A DNA stretch of 64,000 nucleotides, from assembly GCA_023091665.1 (NCBI GenBank), contig JALJCQ010000009.1, forward strand, positions 3,038,001 through 3,102,000, in the 5' to 3' direction. Positions within the stretch are counted from its first letter, which is position 1; every line of letters starts with the position of its first letter. The translations under genes and the position numbers were made by a program. Below the pieces are notes generated by a model that was given only the letters and a program-made list of their open reading frames with translations, was not told the DNA's origin and searched no databases. This stretch comes from Pythium myriotylum. Lineage: Eukaryota; Oomycota; Peronosporomycetes; Pythiales; Pythiaceae. Positions 18,476 to 28,599 of this stretch are shown piece after piece.

Positions 18476-21400
18476 ATGCTTGCTTCCAGGGCCAAGGATG
18501 AGTCTGTGGAGTATTCCAGCGTCAAGTCGATGCTCCGTCACGGCCACGAGGCACTCCACCGCGACTATGCTGAGCGACTTGAAAAGGCTGGGAACAAGTG
18601 GCTCCCTCGCGTGGAAGTGAGCGTTCACAATATCTCGCTGACTAAACTGATAAATGCTGGTGGAAAGGAAATGGCGACCAATAATATCCTGCACAACTTC
18701 AGTGGTGTCTTCCGACCAGGAACAATGACGTTGATATTGGGCCAGCCTGGATCCGGCAAGTCGGCCCTGTTGAAAGTGCTTGGTGGGCGTTTCACAAAAT
18801 CCAAGGTTGTCCAGATGGATGGAGAAGTCAAGTACAACGGAGCTCCGCAAGAGAAGCTAAGTCGCCGCATTCCACAATTTGTGAGCTACGTGGCCCAACG
18901 TGATCGCCATTTCTCGCGACTTACCGTCCAGGAGACATTTGCGTTTGCCCACGAATGTGCGGGCTCGAAATTGTCCGAACGCGATGGGAATTTGAGCTGT
19001 GCGGGAAACAACGCTGCTCTGGAAGCTTCACGCGCGATCAGGAGGCACTATCCAGAGATCGTAATCCATCAGCTTGGTCTTGAGAGCTGCCAAGATACAA
19101 TCGTTGGTGATGCGATGCTTCGCGGCGTATCTGGAGGCGAACGGAAGCGTGTGACAACTGGTGAAATGCAGTTTGGTGACAAGTTAGTGACGCTCATGGA
19201 CGAGATCTCGACAGGTCTGGACAGCGCCGCGACTTACCGCATCGTCAATACGCAGCGCAGCCTTGCAAAGAAGCTCCACAAAACTGTGGTGATGGCTCTT
19301 TTGCAGCCCGCACCAGAGGTGTTTGCTCTGTTCGACAACGTCATCATCCTGAACGAAGGCTTCGTCATGTACAACGGCCCGACTGCCCAGGTCCTCGGCT
19401 ACTTTGAGTTGTTGGGCTTTGTCCGCCCTCAGGACCGCGACGTCGCCGACTTCCTGTTAGATCTAGGAACGAATCAGCAGTCGCGGTACGAGGCAGCGGT
19501 CATGACCAAGGATGTGTCGCCTCGCCGCCCCCAGGATTTCGCTCAGGCATTCGAGAAGTCGGGCATCTACGCGTCACTTCTCGAGGCCCTTCACGCTCCT
19601 CTCGACCCTGTGCTTCTTGGGGATGACACATACTACTTGGAAAGTGTTCCCGAGTTCCACCTGAGCTTCTGGTCAGGCACGTGGGCCGTGATCAAGCGCG
19701 ACTTCAAAGTGACATGGCGCAACCGAACGTACATTCTCGGTCGAATCGTCGTGCTCTTCTTGGTCGCGATGATCTACGCGTCGTTGATCTACGACTTCGA
19801 CCCGAAGGACGCGCAGCGTGTGCTCGGCACAATCTTTCCAACCATACTCTTCTTTGCACTCGGCCAAACCGCACAGTTGCCGCTCTTCATGGACGCGCGT
19901 GACATCTTTTACAAGCAACGAGGTGCCAACATGTACCGCACGTCGTCTTACGTCGTCTCGACCATGGTGAACCAGCTGCCCATCGCGTTTATCGAAGTGA
20001 TCATAATGGGTGCGATCGCCTACTGGATTTGTGGTTTCGTCGCGGACGTCTGGGCGTTTTTGGTGTTTGAGCTCATCCTGTTTACGACATATCTCGCTTT
20101 CGTCGCGTGGTACTTTTTCATCTCAACGATCGCGCCAAATATCCAGGTTGCTCAACCAATCGCGAGCATGTCCATGCTTATTTACATCCTCTTTTCGGGT
20201 TTCGTCGTCGTCCACAAAGCCATCCCGGACTACTTTGTGTGGCTCTATTGGTTCAACCCCCTGGCGTGGGGTGTTCGTGGCATGTCCATCAACGAATACG
20301 GGCATGCGAGCTTCGACAAGTGTGTCTATGATAACGTCGACTACTGTGCCCAGTACGGTGTCAAGATGGGGGCAGCGTCGCTAGGTATCTTCGATATGTA
20401 CACAGACAAGTCGTGGATCTGGCTCGGCATCGCGTACATGGTGTTTTCTTTCGTCACCTTCATGGGGCTCGGTGGCTTTGTGCTCGAGCACATGCGTTTC
20501 GACGGCCCCGTTGACGCAGCAGCTCATACGGCGACCAAACTGCACGGCGCTGAAGGAGACGTGGTGAGCACCAGCTCGGACAGCGAAGTCGAGTACCACT
20601 CGGTCAAGACGCCTCGAGTTGTGAGTGTCCGTGTTGCTTCGCATCCGAGGCAGTTTACACCGGTCACACTCGCCTTTAAGAATCTTTGGTACTCAGTACC
20701 GGACCCTAAGAACCTGAAGACAGATCTTCCATTACTCAAGGGTGTTTCCGGCTTCGCAACACCAGGTACAATCACGGCGCTAATGGGAAGCTCGGGCGCT
20801 GGTAAGACGACACTGATGGATGTAATCGCTGGTCGTAAGACGGGCGGCAAGATCCAGGGAGATATCTTGATCAACGGCCATCCCGTGTCAGATCTGACAA
20901 TCCGACGTGCCACAGGGTACTGTGAGCAAATGGACATCCATGCCGAGGCCACGACGTTCGGTGAGGCGCTCGCCTTCAGCGCATTCCTTCGCCAAGGAGC
21001 TGAAATCTCGGACGAGCAGAAGCACGAGTCGGTCGAGGAGTGTCTGGATCTGCTGGATCTGCGTCCGATCGCTGACAAGCTGGTTCGCGGCAGTTCGGTG
21101 GAGCAGATGAAGCGCTTGACGATCGGTGTGGAGCTCGCAGCGCAGCCGAGTGTTCTCTTTCTCGACGAGCCTACGAGTGGTTTGGATGCTCGGTCAGCCA
21201 AGATGGTGATGGAAGTAATCCGCAAAGTCGCTGATACAGGGCGCACCGTTGTATGCACGATCCACCAGCCATCGGCCGACGTGTTCTCAGTGTTTGATAG
21301 CCTCCTGCTCCTCAAACGGGGTGGTGAGATGGTGTACTTCGGAGAGCTTGGGGTTAACGCCTACACGATGGTGTCGTACTTCGAGTCGATCGGCGGTGTC

Positions 21401-22459
21401 CCTCGCCTGGAGCAGAGCTATAACCCAGCGACCTGGATGCTCGACATCATCGGCGCTGAAGCGGTCTCCGATTTCGTTGCGGAGTTTGAGCGCAGTGAGA
21501 AAAAAGCTTCGCTTGAGCGAAAGCTTGAGCAAGTTGGCGTCGGCCGGCCAGCTCCGGACACCTCCCAGCTGACCTTCGCCAGCAAGCGCGCTGCATCGAA
21601 TCTCACTCAGGCGAGGGTTCTTCTGAGTCGCTTCGCGAACATCTACAAGCGTACGCCTCAGTACACCGTGGTGCGCGTGGTGGTCAACATCATCCTCGGA
21701 ACGATCATCGGGCTCACGTTTCTGGACGCCGATTTTGCGACGTACCAGCAGATCAACGCCGGCATCGGCATGATCTTCACGACCACTGTCTTCATCGGTG
21801 GTGTCTCGTTTGACAGTGTGCGTCCCATTTCGATCGCTGGGCGGAATGTGTTCTACCGCGAGCGAGCATCACAGACGTACAACGCGTTGTGGTACTTTCT
21901 CAGCGCGTCACTGATCGAGATCCCGTACGTCTTTGGCACGACGCTCACCTTCACGTCCGTGTTCTTCCCGACCGTCGGTTTTCGTGGCGTCGAGCGGTTC
22001 GTGCTCTACTGGTTCCACATGTCGACCTTCGTGCTCATCCAAACGTATCTCGGCCAGCTCCTCGTGTTTGTGCTGCCGACGCTCGAGGTCTCGGCGACTT
22101 TCAGCATTCTCTTCACGGCCGTTTTCTTTCTCTTTGCGGGGTTCAATCCGCCGGCGAGCCAGATGCCGGACACGCACAAGTGGATCTACTACCTCACGCC
22201 ACCAAAGTATCCGATTGCGATCCTGTCGTCGCTGGTCTTTGGCGAGTGCGACTCAGCGTCCGACGTCGGCTGCCAGGTGATGCAGCAGACGCCGCCGACA
22301 GTGCAGAAGGGTCTCACAGTCCAGACCTATCTCGACTCGGTCTTCGAGATCCGACGCAGCGACATGTGGACCAACTTTGGAGCCATGGTGCTCATCATCT
22401 TCGTGCTCCGCGTGGTCGCGCTGCTGGCGCTGCGCTTCATCAACCACCAGAAGAAGTAG
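18476..22459 (+). CDS. PDR-5: full-size ABCG (PDR) transporter, group I
   Basis: 1327 residues, one exon. The frame stays open upstream to a TTG at 18437, but 18476 is the first ATG and gives an N-terminus of the same length as PDR-2 and PDR-3 up to the shared HGHEALH motif. NBD1 Walker A GQPGSGKSA is at 89-97 with LMDEISTGLD later. NBD2 Walker A GSSGAGKTT is at 771-779, then GSSVEQMKR, FLDEPTSGLD and TIHQPSADVF. TMD1 has FYKQRGANMYRTSSYV; TMD2 has FYRERASQTYNALWYF and the tail NHQKK. The linker before NBD2 has STSSDSEVEYHSVKTPR. The expected function is ATP-driven efflux at the plasma membrane. Part of its NBD2 DNA (about 20936-21170) is close to identical to PDR-2 and PDR-3. Confidence 0.94.
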   Translation: MLASRAKDESVEYSSVKSMLRHGHEALHRDYAERLEKAGNKWLPRVEVSVHNISLTKLINAGGKEMATNNILHNFSGVFRPGTMTLILGQPGSGKSALLKVLGGRFTKSKVVQMDGEVKYNGAPQEKLSRRIPQFVSYVAQRDRHFSRLTVQETFAFAHECAGSKLSERDGNLSCAGNNAALEASRAIRRHYPEIVIHQLGLESCQDTIVGDAMLRGVSGGERKRVTTGEMQFGDKLVTLMDEISTGLDSAATYRIVNTQRSLAKKLHKTVVMALLQPAPEVFALFDNVIILNEGFVMYNGPTAQVLGYFELLGFVRPQDRDVADFLLDLGTNQQSRYEAAVMTKDVSPRRPQDFAQAFEKSGIYASLLEALHAPLDPVLLGDDTYYLESVPEFHLSFWSGTWAVIKRDFKVTWRNRTYILGRIVVLFLVAMIYASLIYDFDPKDAQRVLGTIFPTILFFALGQTAQLPLFMDARDIFYKQRGANMYRTSSYVVSTMVNQLPIAFIEVIIMGAIAYWICGFVADVWAFLVFELILFTTYLAFVAWYFFISTIAPNIQVAQPIASMSMLIYILFSGFVVVHKAIPDYFVWLYWFNPLAWGVRGMSINEYGHASFDKCVYDNVDYCAQYGVKMGAASLGIFDMYTDKSWIWLGIAYMVFSFVTFMGLGGFVLEHMRFDGPVDAAAHTATKLHGAEGDVVSTSSDSEVEYHSVKTPRVVSVRVASHPRQFTPVTLAFKNLWYSVPDPKNLKTDLPLLKGVSGFATPGTITALMGSSGAGKTTLMDVIAGRKTGGKIQGDILINGHPVSDLTIRRATGYCEQMDIHAEATTFGEALAFSAFLRQGAEISDEQKHESVEECLDLLDLRPIADKLVRGSSVEQMKRLTIGVELAAQPSVLFLDEPTSGLDARSAKMVMEVIRKVADTGRTVVCTIHQPSADVFSVFDSLLLLKRGGEMVYFGELGVNAYTMVSYFESIGGVPRLEQSYNPATWMLDIIGAEAVSDFVAEFERSEKKASLERKLEQVGVGRPAPDTSQLTFASKRAASNLTQARVLLSRFANIYKRTPQYTVVRVVVNIILGTIIGLTFLDADFATYQQINAGIGMIFTTTVFIGGVSFDSVRPISIAGRNVFYRERASQTYNALWYFLSASLIEIPYVFGTTLTFTSVFFPTVGFRGVERFVLYWFHMSTFVLIQTYLGQLLVFVLPTLEVSATFSILFTAVFFLFAGFNPPASQMPDTHKWIYYLTPPKYPIAILSSLVFGECDSASDVGCQVMQQTPPTVQKGLTVQTYLDSVFEIRRSDMWTNFGAMVLIIFVLRVVALLALRFINHQKK

Positions 22460-23662
22460 TGCTGCTGGGAGCACTGGATTCTAATTGGGCGCATGTATTC
22501 CGAAACAGAACAATTTTGAAATCGATTGGCCAAATCGACGCCAAAAAGACCTACCCTCAAGGAGATGTGGTTGACCTAGCCCTTCCGAGTGGTTCTTTGG
22601 ACACCATACCAACAAACCCTAATCGCTGTACATGAAAGTGTTTATTGGCTACAAATACTTTACAATAAAATTACATATGTGTAAAGAAAGGAGTCAATAT
22701 TTACATTTGTATAACATCTGAAGTCACTTGACACCACCTTGGCGAAGCAACTGGTCGGGAGATTTCCCATGGATTTCTCGACTGCACAGGAGATCCTATC
22801 ACAATCGCCACTTCGGATGACGCGCTGCTCATCGATACATGTAACGCCACTGATTCGCACTTGGATCTCACTTCTATCACGTGGCTAGCTACGCGACACC
22901 TAATAGCGAATCTATCGCCGTGTGCCAAGGTTCTGGTCAGACGCTTAATAGCTGTGTGGGTGAGTGGTGTTGGCTTCGATGAAGACAACCAAGTCCGCGG
23001 CCTTTGTCCTTGTTGTCTATTTACTCTCTACAAGAGGGAGAATGGGATCTCAACACGCGATTGCAGACAGCACCGCGCATGGCTTCATCGTGCGTGAGGT
23101 CGACGTCCGGAGCCACGAGAATGCAAATCCCACGCTCTTGGAGGAGCAAAGGGACCCACGCCACTCAGGCAGCCATCTCGAGATTTCAAAGTCTCCACTT
23201 CGCTGCTCACGAGAGATCTGACGTCGATTTCCAAGATTTTTTTTTCTTCCCCAACCCCACGAAAAAGAAGAATCCAGCACCGTCTGTCGTCCTTAATTTA
23301 TATTTCCCCACCTCCATAACTTATTCGCTTCTTCGCCAGCCCAGTCCCCCAATGATGACGAGGTGAGCAAGCGACCGCCGATGCCGCGACGCGGCCCGAC
23401 GCGTGCGACTCTTCCTCTTCGTCTTGCGTGCGCGTAGAGAGAGAGCTCTTGATCGCGCGGAGTCTCTCTCTCTCCGTCGCTCGGCTCTTCCCCGTTCTCC
23501 TATATCTCACTCGACAAAGAAAGAAGAAAAAAAAAATCTCACACGGTGGTGGGGTTCACTGGATTCGCCGGCGAGATTCACTGGACGGGCCTCGCTATGT
23601 CCCTCGAATGAGATCTCGTGAGCAGCTCCGGTCCTTTGCCCCGGGTCATTCTGCAATCCGCC
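22460..23662. other. Spacer PDR-5/PDR-6, no gene recognised
   Basis: 1.2 kb. The first part is AT-rich (AATAAA at 22664-22669), the last 350 bases are CT- and A-rich. Only short frames without domains were seen. A possible Inr+FPR pair lies directly before the PDR-6 ATG. Confidence 0.55.
23646..23662 (+). promoter_or_regulatory. Possible Inr+FPR abutting the PDR-6 ATG
   Basis: TCATTCT (exact Inr consensus), one base, then CAATCCGCC, followed at once by ATG. The architecture copies the promoters of PDR-9, -11 and -12. If used, the leader would be only about 15 nt, so chance is a real alternative. Confidence 0.4.
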
Positions 23663-26600
23663 ATGGACGACCAGGGCATCCACTACTGCTGCTCGCGCTC
23701 GCTGCTCGTGCGCGGGCCCGAGGCGCTCCACCACGACTACGCCGCGCGCGTCGAGCGAGCGCTGGGCCAGGCGCTGCCGCAGATGGAGGTGCGCGTCTCG
23801 GGACTCTCGCTCTCGACGGCCGAGAGCGTCGCTGCGAGCGCCGCGACCCACGAGCTCCCGACCGTCGCCACCACGTTCAAGAAGCTGCTCGGAGGCGGGA
23901 GAGCGCAGAGCGTCGACAAGGTCATCCTCCACAAGGTCTACGCGCACTTGCAGCCTGGCACCATGACGCTCGTGCTGGGCCAGCCCGGCGCCGGCAAGTC
24001 GTCGCTGCTCAAGATGCTCAGCGGACGGTTCCCGGCGTCCAAGCACGTCCGCGTCGAAGGCGACGTGTCGTACAACGGCGTGACGCGCCAGCAAATGGGC
24101 GACCGCCTGCCGCAGTTTGTGAGCTACGTGGGCCAGCGAGACTGCCACTTCCCGACGCTCACGGTGAAAGAGACGCTCGAGTTTGCCCACGAGTGCTGCG
24201 GCGCCGAGCTCACGAAGCGAGATGAGAAGCACTTTGTGCGGGGCTCGCCCGAGGAGAACAAGGCCGCGCTCGAGGCCGCGCGCTCGATCTACCGCCACTA
24301 CCCAGAGATCGTGACCAAGCAGCTCGGGCTCGAGCACTGCCAAGACACGATCGTCGGCGACGCCATGCTGCGCGGCATCTCGGGCGGCGAGCGCAAGCGC
24401 GTGACCACGGGTGAGATGGACTTTGGCAACAAGTACGTCGCGTTCCTGGACGAGATCTCGACGGGTCTCGACAGCGCGGCCACCTACGACATTGTCAAGA
24501 CCCAGCGCAGCATGGCCAAGAAGCTGCGCAAGACCATCGTCATGGCGCTGCTGCAGCCGGCGCCCAAGGTCTTTGATCTCTTCGACAACGTCATGGTGCT
24601 CAGCCAGGGATACGTGCTCTACAACGGCCCGCGCGCACAGATCGTCGAGTATTTCAAGTCGCTCGGCTTTGTGTGTCCGCCCGACCGCGAGGTCGCCGAG
24701 TTCTTGCTCGATCTCGGCACGAGTAAGCAGGACCAGTACGTGCGAGCGCGCGGCTCGGCGTCGCTGCTGCCGAGCACGCCGCAGGACTTTGCGCGCGTGT
24801 TCGAGAGTTCGTTCGTCTTCCAGCAGACCATCGCGCAGCTCCTGCACTCGCCGTCCGAGGACCTGCGCGACGACGTGTTTAACCACTTTGCGCACATGCC
24901 CGAGTTCCACCAGTCGTTCTGGGCCAGCACGCTCACGCTGCTGAACCGCGAGCTCAAGGTCACGTGGCGCAACAAGGCGCTCATCAAGGGCCGCGCGGCT
25001 GTGCTCTGCGTCATCGGGCTCATCTACTCGCTGCTTTTCTACCAGTTTGACGACAAGAACCCGCAGGTCGTGATCGGCACGATCTTCCCGGCCATTCTCT
25101 TCTTCACGCTCGGCCAGAGCGCGCAGCTGCCGCGCTTCATGGACGCTCGCCAGATCTTCTACAAGCAGCGCGGCGCCAATTTCTACCGCTCGTCCTCGTA
25201 CGTGATCGCCACGGCGCTCAACCAAGTGCCGCTCGCGTTCATCGAGTCGGTGATCTTCTCGTCGGTCGTTTACTTTCTCTGCGGCTTTGTCAACGACGTC
25301 ACGGCCTTCGCGATGTTCGTGTTCATCGTGTTTCTGACCAACCTCGCGTTCGCCGCGTGGTTCTTCCTTCTCTCGGCGCTCTGCCCGAACAAGCACATTG
25401 GCGAGCCCGTGGGCATGCTCTCGATCCTGCTCTACACGCTCTTTGCCGGCTTCATTATCACGCACCAAGACATCCCCGTCTACTTCACGTGGGTCTACTG
25501 GATCAACCCCGTGTCGTGGGCCGTGCGCAGTCTCGCGATCAACCAGTACGGCAACCGCAAGTTCGACACGTGCATTTACCAAGGTATCAACTACTGCGCG
25601 CTCTTTGACAACACCAAGATGGGCAAGTACTCGCTCGGCACGTACGACATTTACGCGCAGGAGTACTGGATGTGGTTCGGCGTTGTGTTCATGATCGCCT
25701 CGTTCGGCGTGTACATGGTGCTTGCGGGCGTCGTGCTCGAGAAGATTCGCCATGCCGAGGTCACGCACGCCGGCGTGGCCGTGACTCAAGAAGCAATTCC
25801 CATCGTGTCGGTCGAGGACGAACTCGCGATCAAGGGTGAGACCCCGAAGACCGTCTACCGAGAGACACAGTCCCCACGTGAGTTCACTATGGATGTGCTG
25901 ACGGGGAGTTCCGGGCCAGCGTTTGTGCCCGTCACACTCGCGTTCAAGGACTTGTCGTACTCGGTGCCGAATCCAACAAACCCGAAGGAAGACCTCGAAC
26001 TGCTCAGGGGCATTTCTGGATTTGCGCTACCCGGTACGATGACGGCGCTGATGGGCAGCTCAGGAGCCGGTAAGACGACGCTGATGGACGTGATCGCTGG
26101 TCGCAAGACGGGAGGCAAGATCCGCGGACAGATTCTGCTGAATGGCCACGAAGCGACCGACTTGGCGATCCGACGCTCGACTGGCTACTGCGAGCAGATG
26201 GATATCCACTCGGAGGCGACCACGTTCCGAGAGGCGCTGATCTTCAGTGCTTTCCTCCGCCAGGGCGCGGACGTCTCGGATGCTCAGAAGTACGAGTCGG
26301 TCGAAGAATGTCTGGATCTCTTGGGGCTGCGTCCGATCGCCGACAAGATCGTCCGCGGCAGCTCGGTCGAACAGATGAAGCGCCTCACGATCGGCGTAGA
26401 ACTCGCTGCGCAGCCGAGCGTGTTGTTCCTGGATGAGCCTACGAGTGGCCTCGACGCCAGCTCGGCCAAGCTCATCATGGAAGGTGTCCGCAAGGTCGCC
26501 GACACTGGTCGCACGGTCGTGTGCACGATCCACCAGCCGTCGTGGGATGTCTTCCGCGTCTTCGACAGCCTCTTGCTGCTCAAGCGAGGTGGTGAGACCG

Positions 26601-27745
26601 TGTACTTTGGTGAGCTGGGCCATAACGCGGTGGAAATCGTCAAGTACTTCGAGTCAATCCACGGCGTTGAAGGTCTGCAGCGCGGCTACAACCCTGCGAC
26701 GTGGATGCTCGAGGTGATCGGCGCAGGCGTGGGCAACACGGCCGGCCAGAACACGGACTTCGTCTCGATCTTCAACCACAGCGCAAAGAAAGCCGAGATG
26801 GATCGCGTCCTGGGGCAGGATGGCGTCTCGCGACCAGCCCACGACATCCCCATGCTTGAGTTCACCAGCAAGCGAGCAGCAACGGAAGCGACGCAGGCCA
26901 AGCTCCTCGTCGGGCGGTTCCTGACCATGTACTGGCGCACGCCGGCGTACAACGTGACGCGCATGGCCGTCTACATCGTGCTCGCGCTGGTCTTTGGCCT
27001 CGCGTTCGGGCAGATCGACTACACCACCTACCGAGGCATCAACTCGGGCGTCGGCATGCTCTTCATCTCGAGCCTCTTCGTCGGCGTGATCTCGTTCAAG
27101 TCAGTCAAGCCGCTCATGTTTGACGACCGCGGCGTGTTCTACCGCGAGCGCGCCGCGCAGACGTACAACGCGCTCTGGTACTTCGTGGGCTCGACCGTGG
27201 CCGAGATCCCGTACGTGTTCGTGGCCGTGCTGCTCTTCTGCGCCATCTTCTTCCCGCTCGTGGGCTTCTCTGGGTTCCTGTCGTTCCTGCGCTTCTGGCT
27301 CCACCTCTCGCTCCACGTGCTCTTCATGACGTTCCTGGGCCAGTTCCTCTCGTTCGCGCTGCCGACGCTCGAGCTCTCGGCCACCATCAGCACCATGGTC
27401 GTCGCGATCATCTTCCTCTTCATGGGCTACAACCCACCGGCCAAGAGCATCCCTGTCGGCTACAAGTGGCTCCACGCGATCACGCCACCCAAGTACACAC
27501 TCGCGATCCTCTCGAGCGTCGTCTTTGGAGACTGTGAGAAGGCCGGCGACGTCGCGTGCCACCGCCTCGCAGACCTGCCGCCGACTGTGCCCAAGGGGAT
27601 CACTGTCGCTCAGTACATTGACGAGGTCTTCCACGCCAACTACGACGATATCTGGCAGAATTTCGCGGTCGTCGTGGGCGCCATCGTGCTCTTCCGCGTG
27701 CTCGCGCTGCTTGCGCTGCGCTACCTCAACCACCAGAAGAGATAA
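23663..27745 (+). CDS. PDR-6: full-size ABCG (PDR) transporter, group II, very GC-rich
   Basis: 1360 residues from the first ATG; the open frame extends back to a GTG at 23618, which is not expected as a start. NBD1 Walker A is GQPGAGKSS (106-114), with the signature ISGGERKR and Walker B FLDEISTGLD. NBD2 Walker A GSSGAGKTT is at 798-806 with GSSVEQMKR, FLDEPTSGLD and TIHQPSWDVF. TMD2 carries FYRERAAQTYNALWYF, a loop with YNPPAKSIP and the tail NHQKR. The linker motif is altered to YRETQSPR (SPR in place of TPR). The first half uses almost only G/C-ending codons, like PDR-1, which makes long false frames on the other strand; the NBD2 part is less extreme. It is likely a plasma-membrane exporter. 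Confidence 0.94.
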   Translation: MDDQGIHYCCSRSLLVRGPEALHHDYAARVERALGQALPQMEVRVSGLSLSTAESVAASAATHELPTVATTFKKLLGGGRAQSVDKVILHKVYAHLQPGTMTLVLGQPGAGKSSLLKMLSGRFPASKHVRVEGDVSYNGVTRQQMGDRLPQFVSYVGQRDCHFPTLTVKETLEFAHECCGAELTKRDEKHFVRGSPEENKAALEAARSIYRHYPEIVTKQLGLEHCQDTIVGDAMLRGISGGERKRVTTGEMDFGNKYVAFLDEISTGLDSAATYDIVKTQRSMAKKLRKTIVMALLQPAPKVFDLFDNVMVLSQGYVLYNGPRAQIVEYFKSLGFVCPPDREVAEFLLDLGTSKQDQYVRARGSASLLPSTPQDFARVFESSFVFQQTIAQLLHSPSEDLRDDVFNHFAHMPEFHQSFWASTLTLLNRELKVTWRNKALIKGRAAVLCVIGLIYSLLFYQFDDKNPQVVIGTIFPAILFFTLGQSAQLPRFMDARQIFYKQRGANFYRSSSYVIATALNQVPLAFIESVIFSSVVYFLCGFVNDVTAFAMFVFIVFLTNLAFAAWFFLLSALCPNKHIGEPVGMLSILLYTLFAGFIITHQDIPVYFTWVYWINPVSWAVRSLAINQYGNRKFDTCIYQGINYCALFDNTKMGKYSLGTYDIYAQEYWMWFGVVFMIASFGVYMVLAGVVLEKIRHAEVTHAGVAVTQEAIPIVSVEDELAIKGETPKTVYRETQSPREFTMDVLTGSSGPAFVPVTLAFKDLSYSVPNPTNPKEDLELLRGISGFALPGTMTALMGSSGAGKTTLMDVIAGRKTGGKIRGQILLNGHEATDLAIRRSTGYCEQMDIHSEATTFREALIFSAFLRQGADVSDAQKYESVEECLDLLGLRPIADKIVRGSSVEQMKRLTIGVELAAQPSVLFLDEPTSGLDASSAKLIMEGVRKVADTGRTVVCTIHQPSWDVFRVFDSLLLLKRGGETVYFGELGHNAVEIVKYFESIHGVEGLQRGYNPATWMLEVIGAGVGNTAGQNTDFVSIFNHSAKKAEMDRVLGQDGVSRPAHDIPMLEFTSKRAATEATQAKLLVGRFLTMYWRTPAYNVTRMAVYIVLALVFGLAFGQIDYTTYRGINSGVGMLFISSLFVGVISFKSVKPLMFDDRGVFYRERAAQTYNALWYFVGSTVAEIPYVFVAVLLFCAIFFPLVGFSGFLSFLRFWLHLSLHVLFMTFLGQFLSFALPTLELSATISTMVVAIIFLFMGYNPPAKSIPVGYKWLHAITPPKYTLAILSSVVFGDCEKAGDVACHRLADLPPTVPKGITVAQYIDEVFHANYDDIWQNFAVVVGAIVLFRVLALLALRYLNHQKR

Positions 27746-27950
27746 ACACGGAGCCCGATCCACAGCATGCTTACTCGATTCATAGCTGTACACATCCATT
27801 GAGAGATCCTAATTTTATTCGCATCTTGCTTTATCATGTTCCAGAGCCATTGGTTCGTCTGCAAAATGAGATGGGCAATCGCTTTTGATTGACGGTCTCA
27901 CCTCGAGAAGCCGGGAAGACGAATCTTCTCTTCGTCGTGTGGAAGAATCC

Positions 27951-28043
27951 TACGTACAGTACCATACGTACAGTACACACATCTCAGGATCCGAGCCTGC
28001 GGTTGAGACACCGAGTGGTCCGGTTGGTTGAGACATCAAGTGG
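27951..28043. repeat. Two short direct repeats
   Basis: TACGTACAGTAC occurs at 27951-27962 and 27965-27976. GGTTGAGACAYCRAGTGGT occurs at 28001-28019 and 28025-28043 with two differences. Probably slippage products; no function is evident. Confidence 0.8.
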
Positions 28044-28385
28044 TGGACTCGATGACTTGTTGTTTACGACTTGCGCGCTGTTAAAGGCCCTCGTCAAACT
28101 CGCGAAATCCCACGGCTGCACGCGTCACGCGCCCAGCTGGATCTCTTGGTATCCACCAACCCACGGCGAGAGCAAGTTTCGGACGTGAGGGCTCAGAAGT
28201 TTGATCAACCCACCAAGTCGGCGACTACCGAGCGTGTCCCATCTTCGGAGACTAAACGGCGTCTTGCCCTCGTCTCTCATTGGCTGTCATGGCGATCTTG
28301 GCTTTGTGCAGTGAGTCTCCCATGTGCTTGACTCATCAGGTTGCGGGTGATTTACTGGGATAAGACAGCGAACTGGCCCAGTAGA

Positions 28386-28400
28386 CTGATCATTGATCAG
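28386..28400. promoter_or_regulatory. 15-bp palindrome upstream of PDR-7
   Basis: CTGATCATTGATCAG has perfect 7-bp arms around one T. It lies about 175 bp before the likely PDR-7 transcription start, a plausible position for a dimeric regulator. No binding protein is known to me. Confidence 0.4.
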
Positions 28401-28559
28401 ATCGTTGCATCAAGTCTCGAAGGTCTCAGTCTTTCAGACCAAGCACCCAGCCGACGATGACGGCTCGAGTGCGTCAGCTTCTCCGGCGACACGAGTGCCG
28501 CGTCGATGCAGCGCTTCGTCAAACGCGAGGCGGACGCTCGTCAGTCTGCTCCTTGTCTT

Positions 28560-28577
28560 CCCATTCCCCAACTTTCT
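28560..28577 (+). promoter_or_regulatory. Inr+FPR core promoter of PDR-7
   Basis: CCCATTCC, one base, then CAACTTTCT. One mismatch to the Inr and one to the FPR consensus. The leader would be about 37 nt and the first ATG after it is 28600, which supports that start. Confidence 0.65.
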
Positions 28578-28599
28578 CTCTCGACACCACAAGTCCAAC

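Larger units (their letters stand above)
27746..28599. other. Spacer PDR-6/PDR-7 with small repeats
   Basis: 850 bp, no gene recognised. It holds two direct repeats (27951-27976 and 28001-28043), a 15-bp palindrome at 28386-28400 and the PDR-7 promoter at the end. The PDR-7 frame is open from a TTG at 28393, but this part is better read as non-coding. Confidence 0.55.

Noticed and set aside
23507..25789. 760-codon open frame on the minus strand
   Set aside because: It is antisense to PDR-6, rich in charged residues with no domain; it arises because GC-ending codons in PDR-6 remove stops on the other strand.
28393..28599. N-terminal extension of PDR-7
   Set aside because: Starts at TTG and is absent from the close relative PDR-8.
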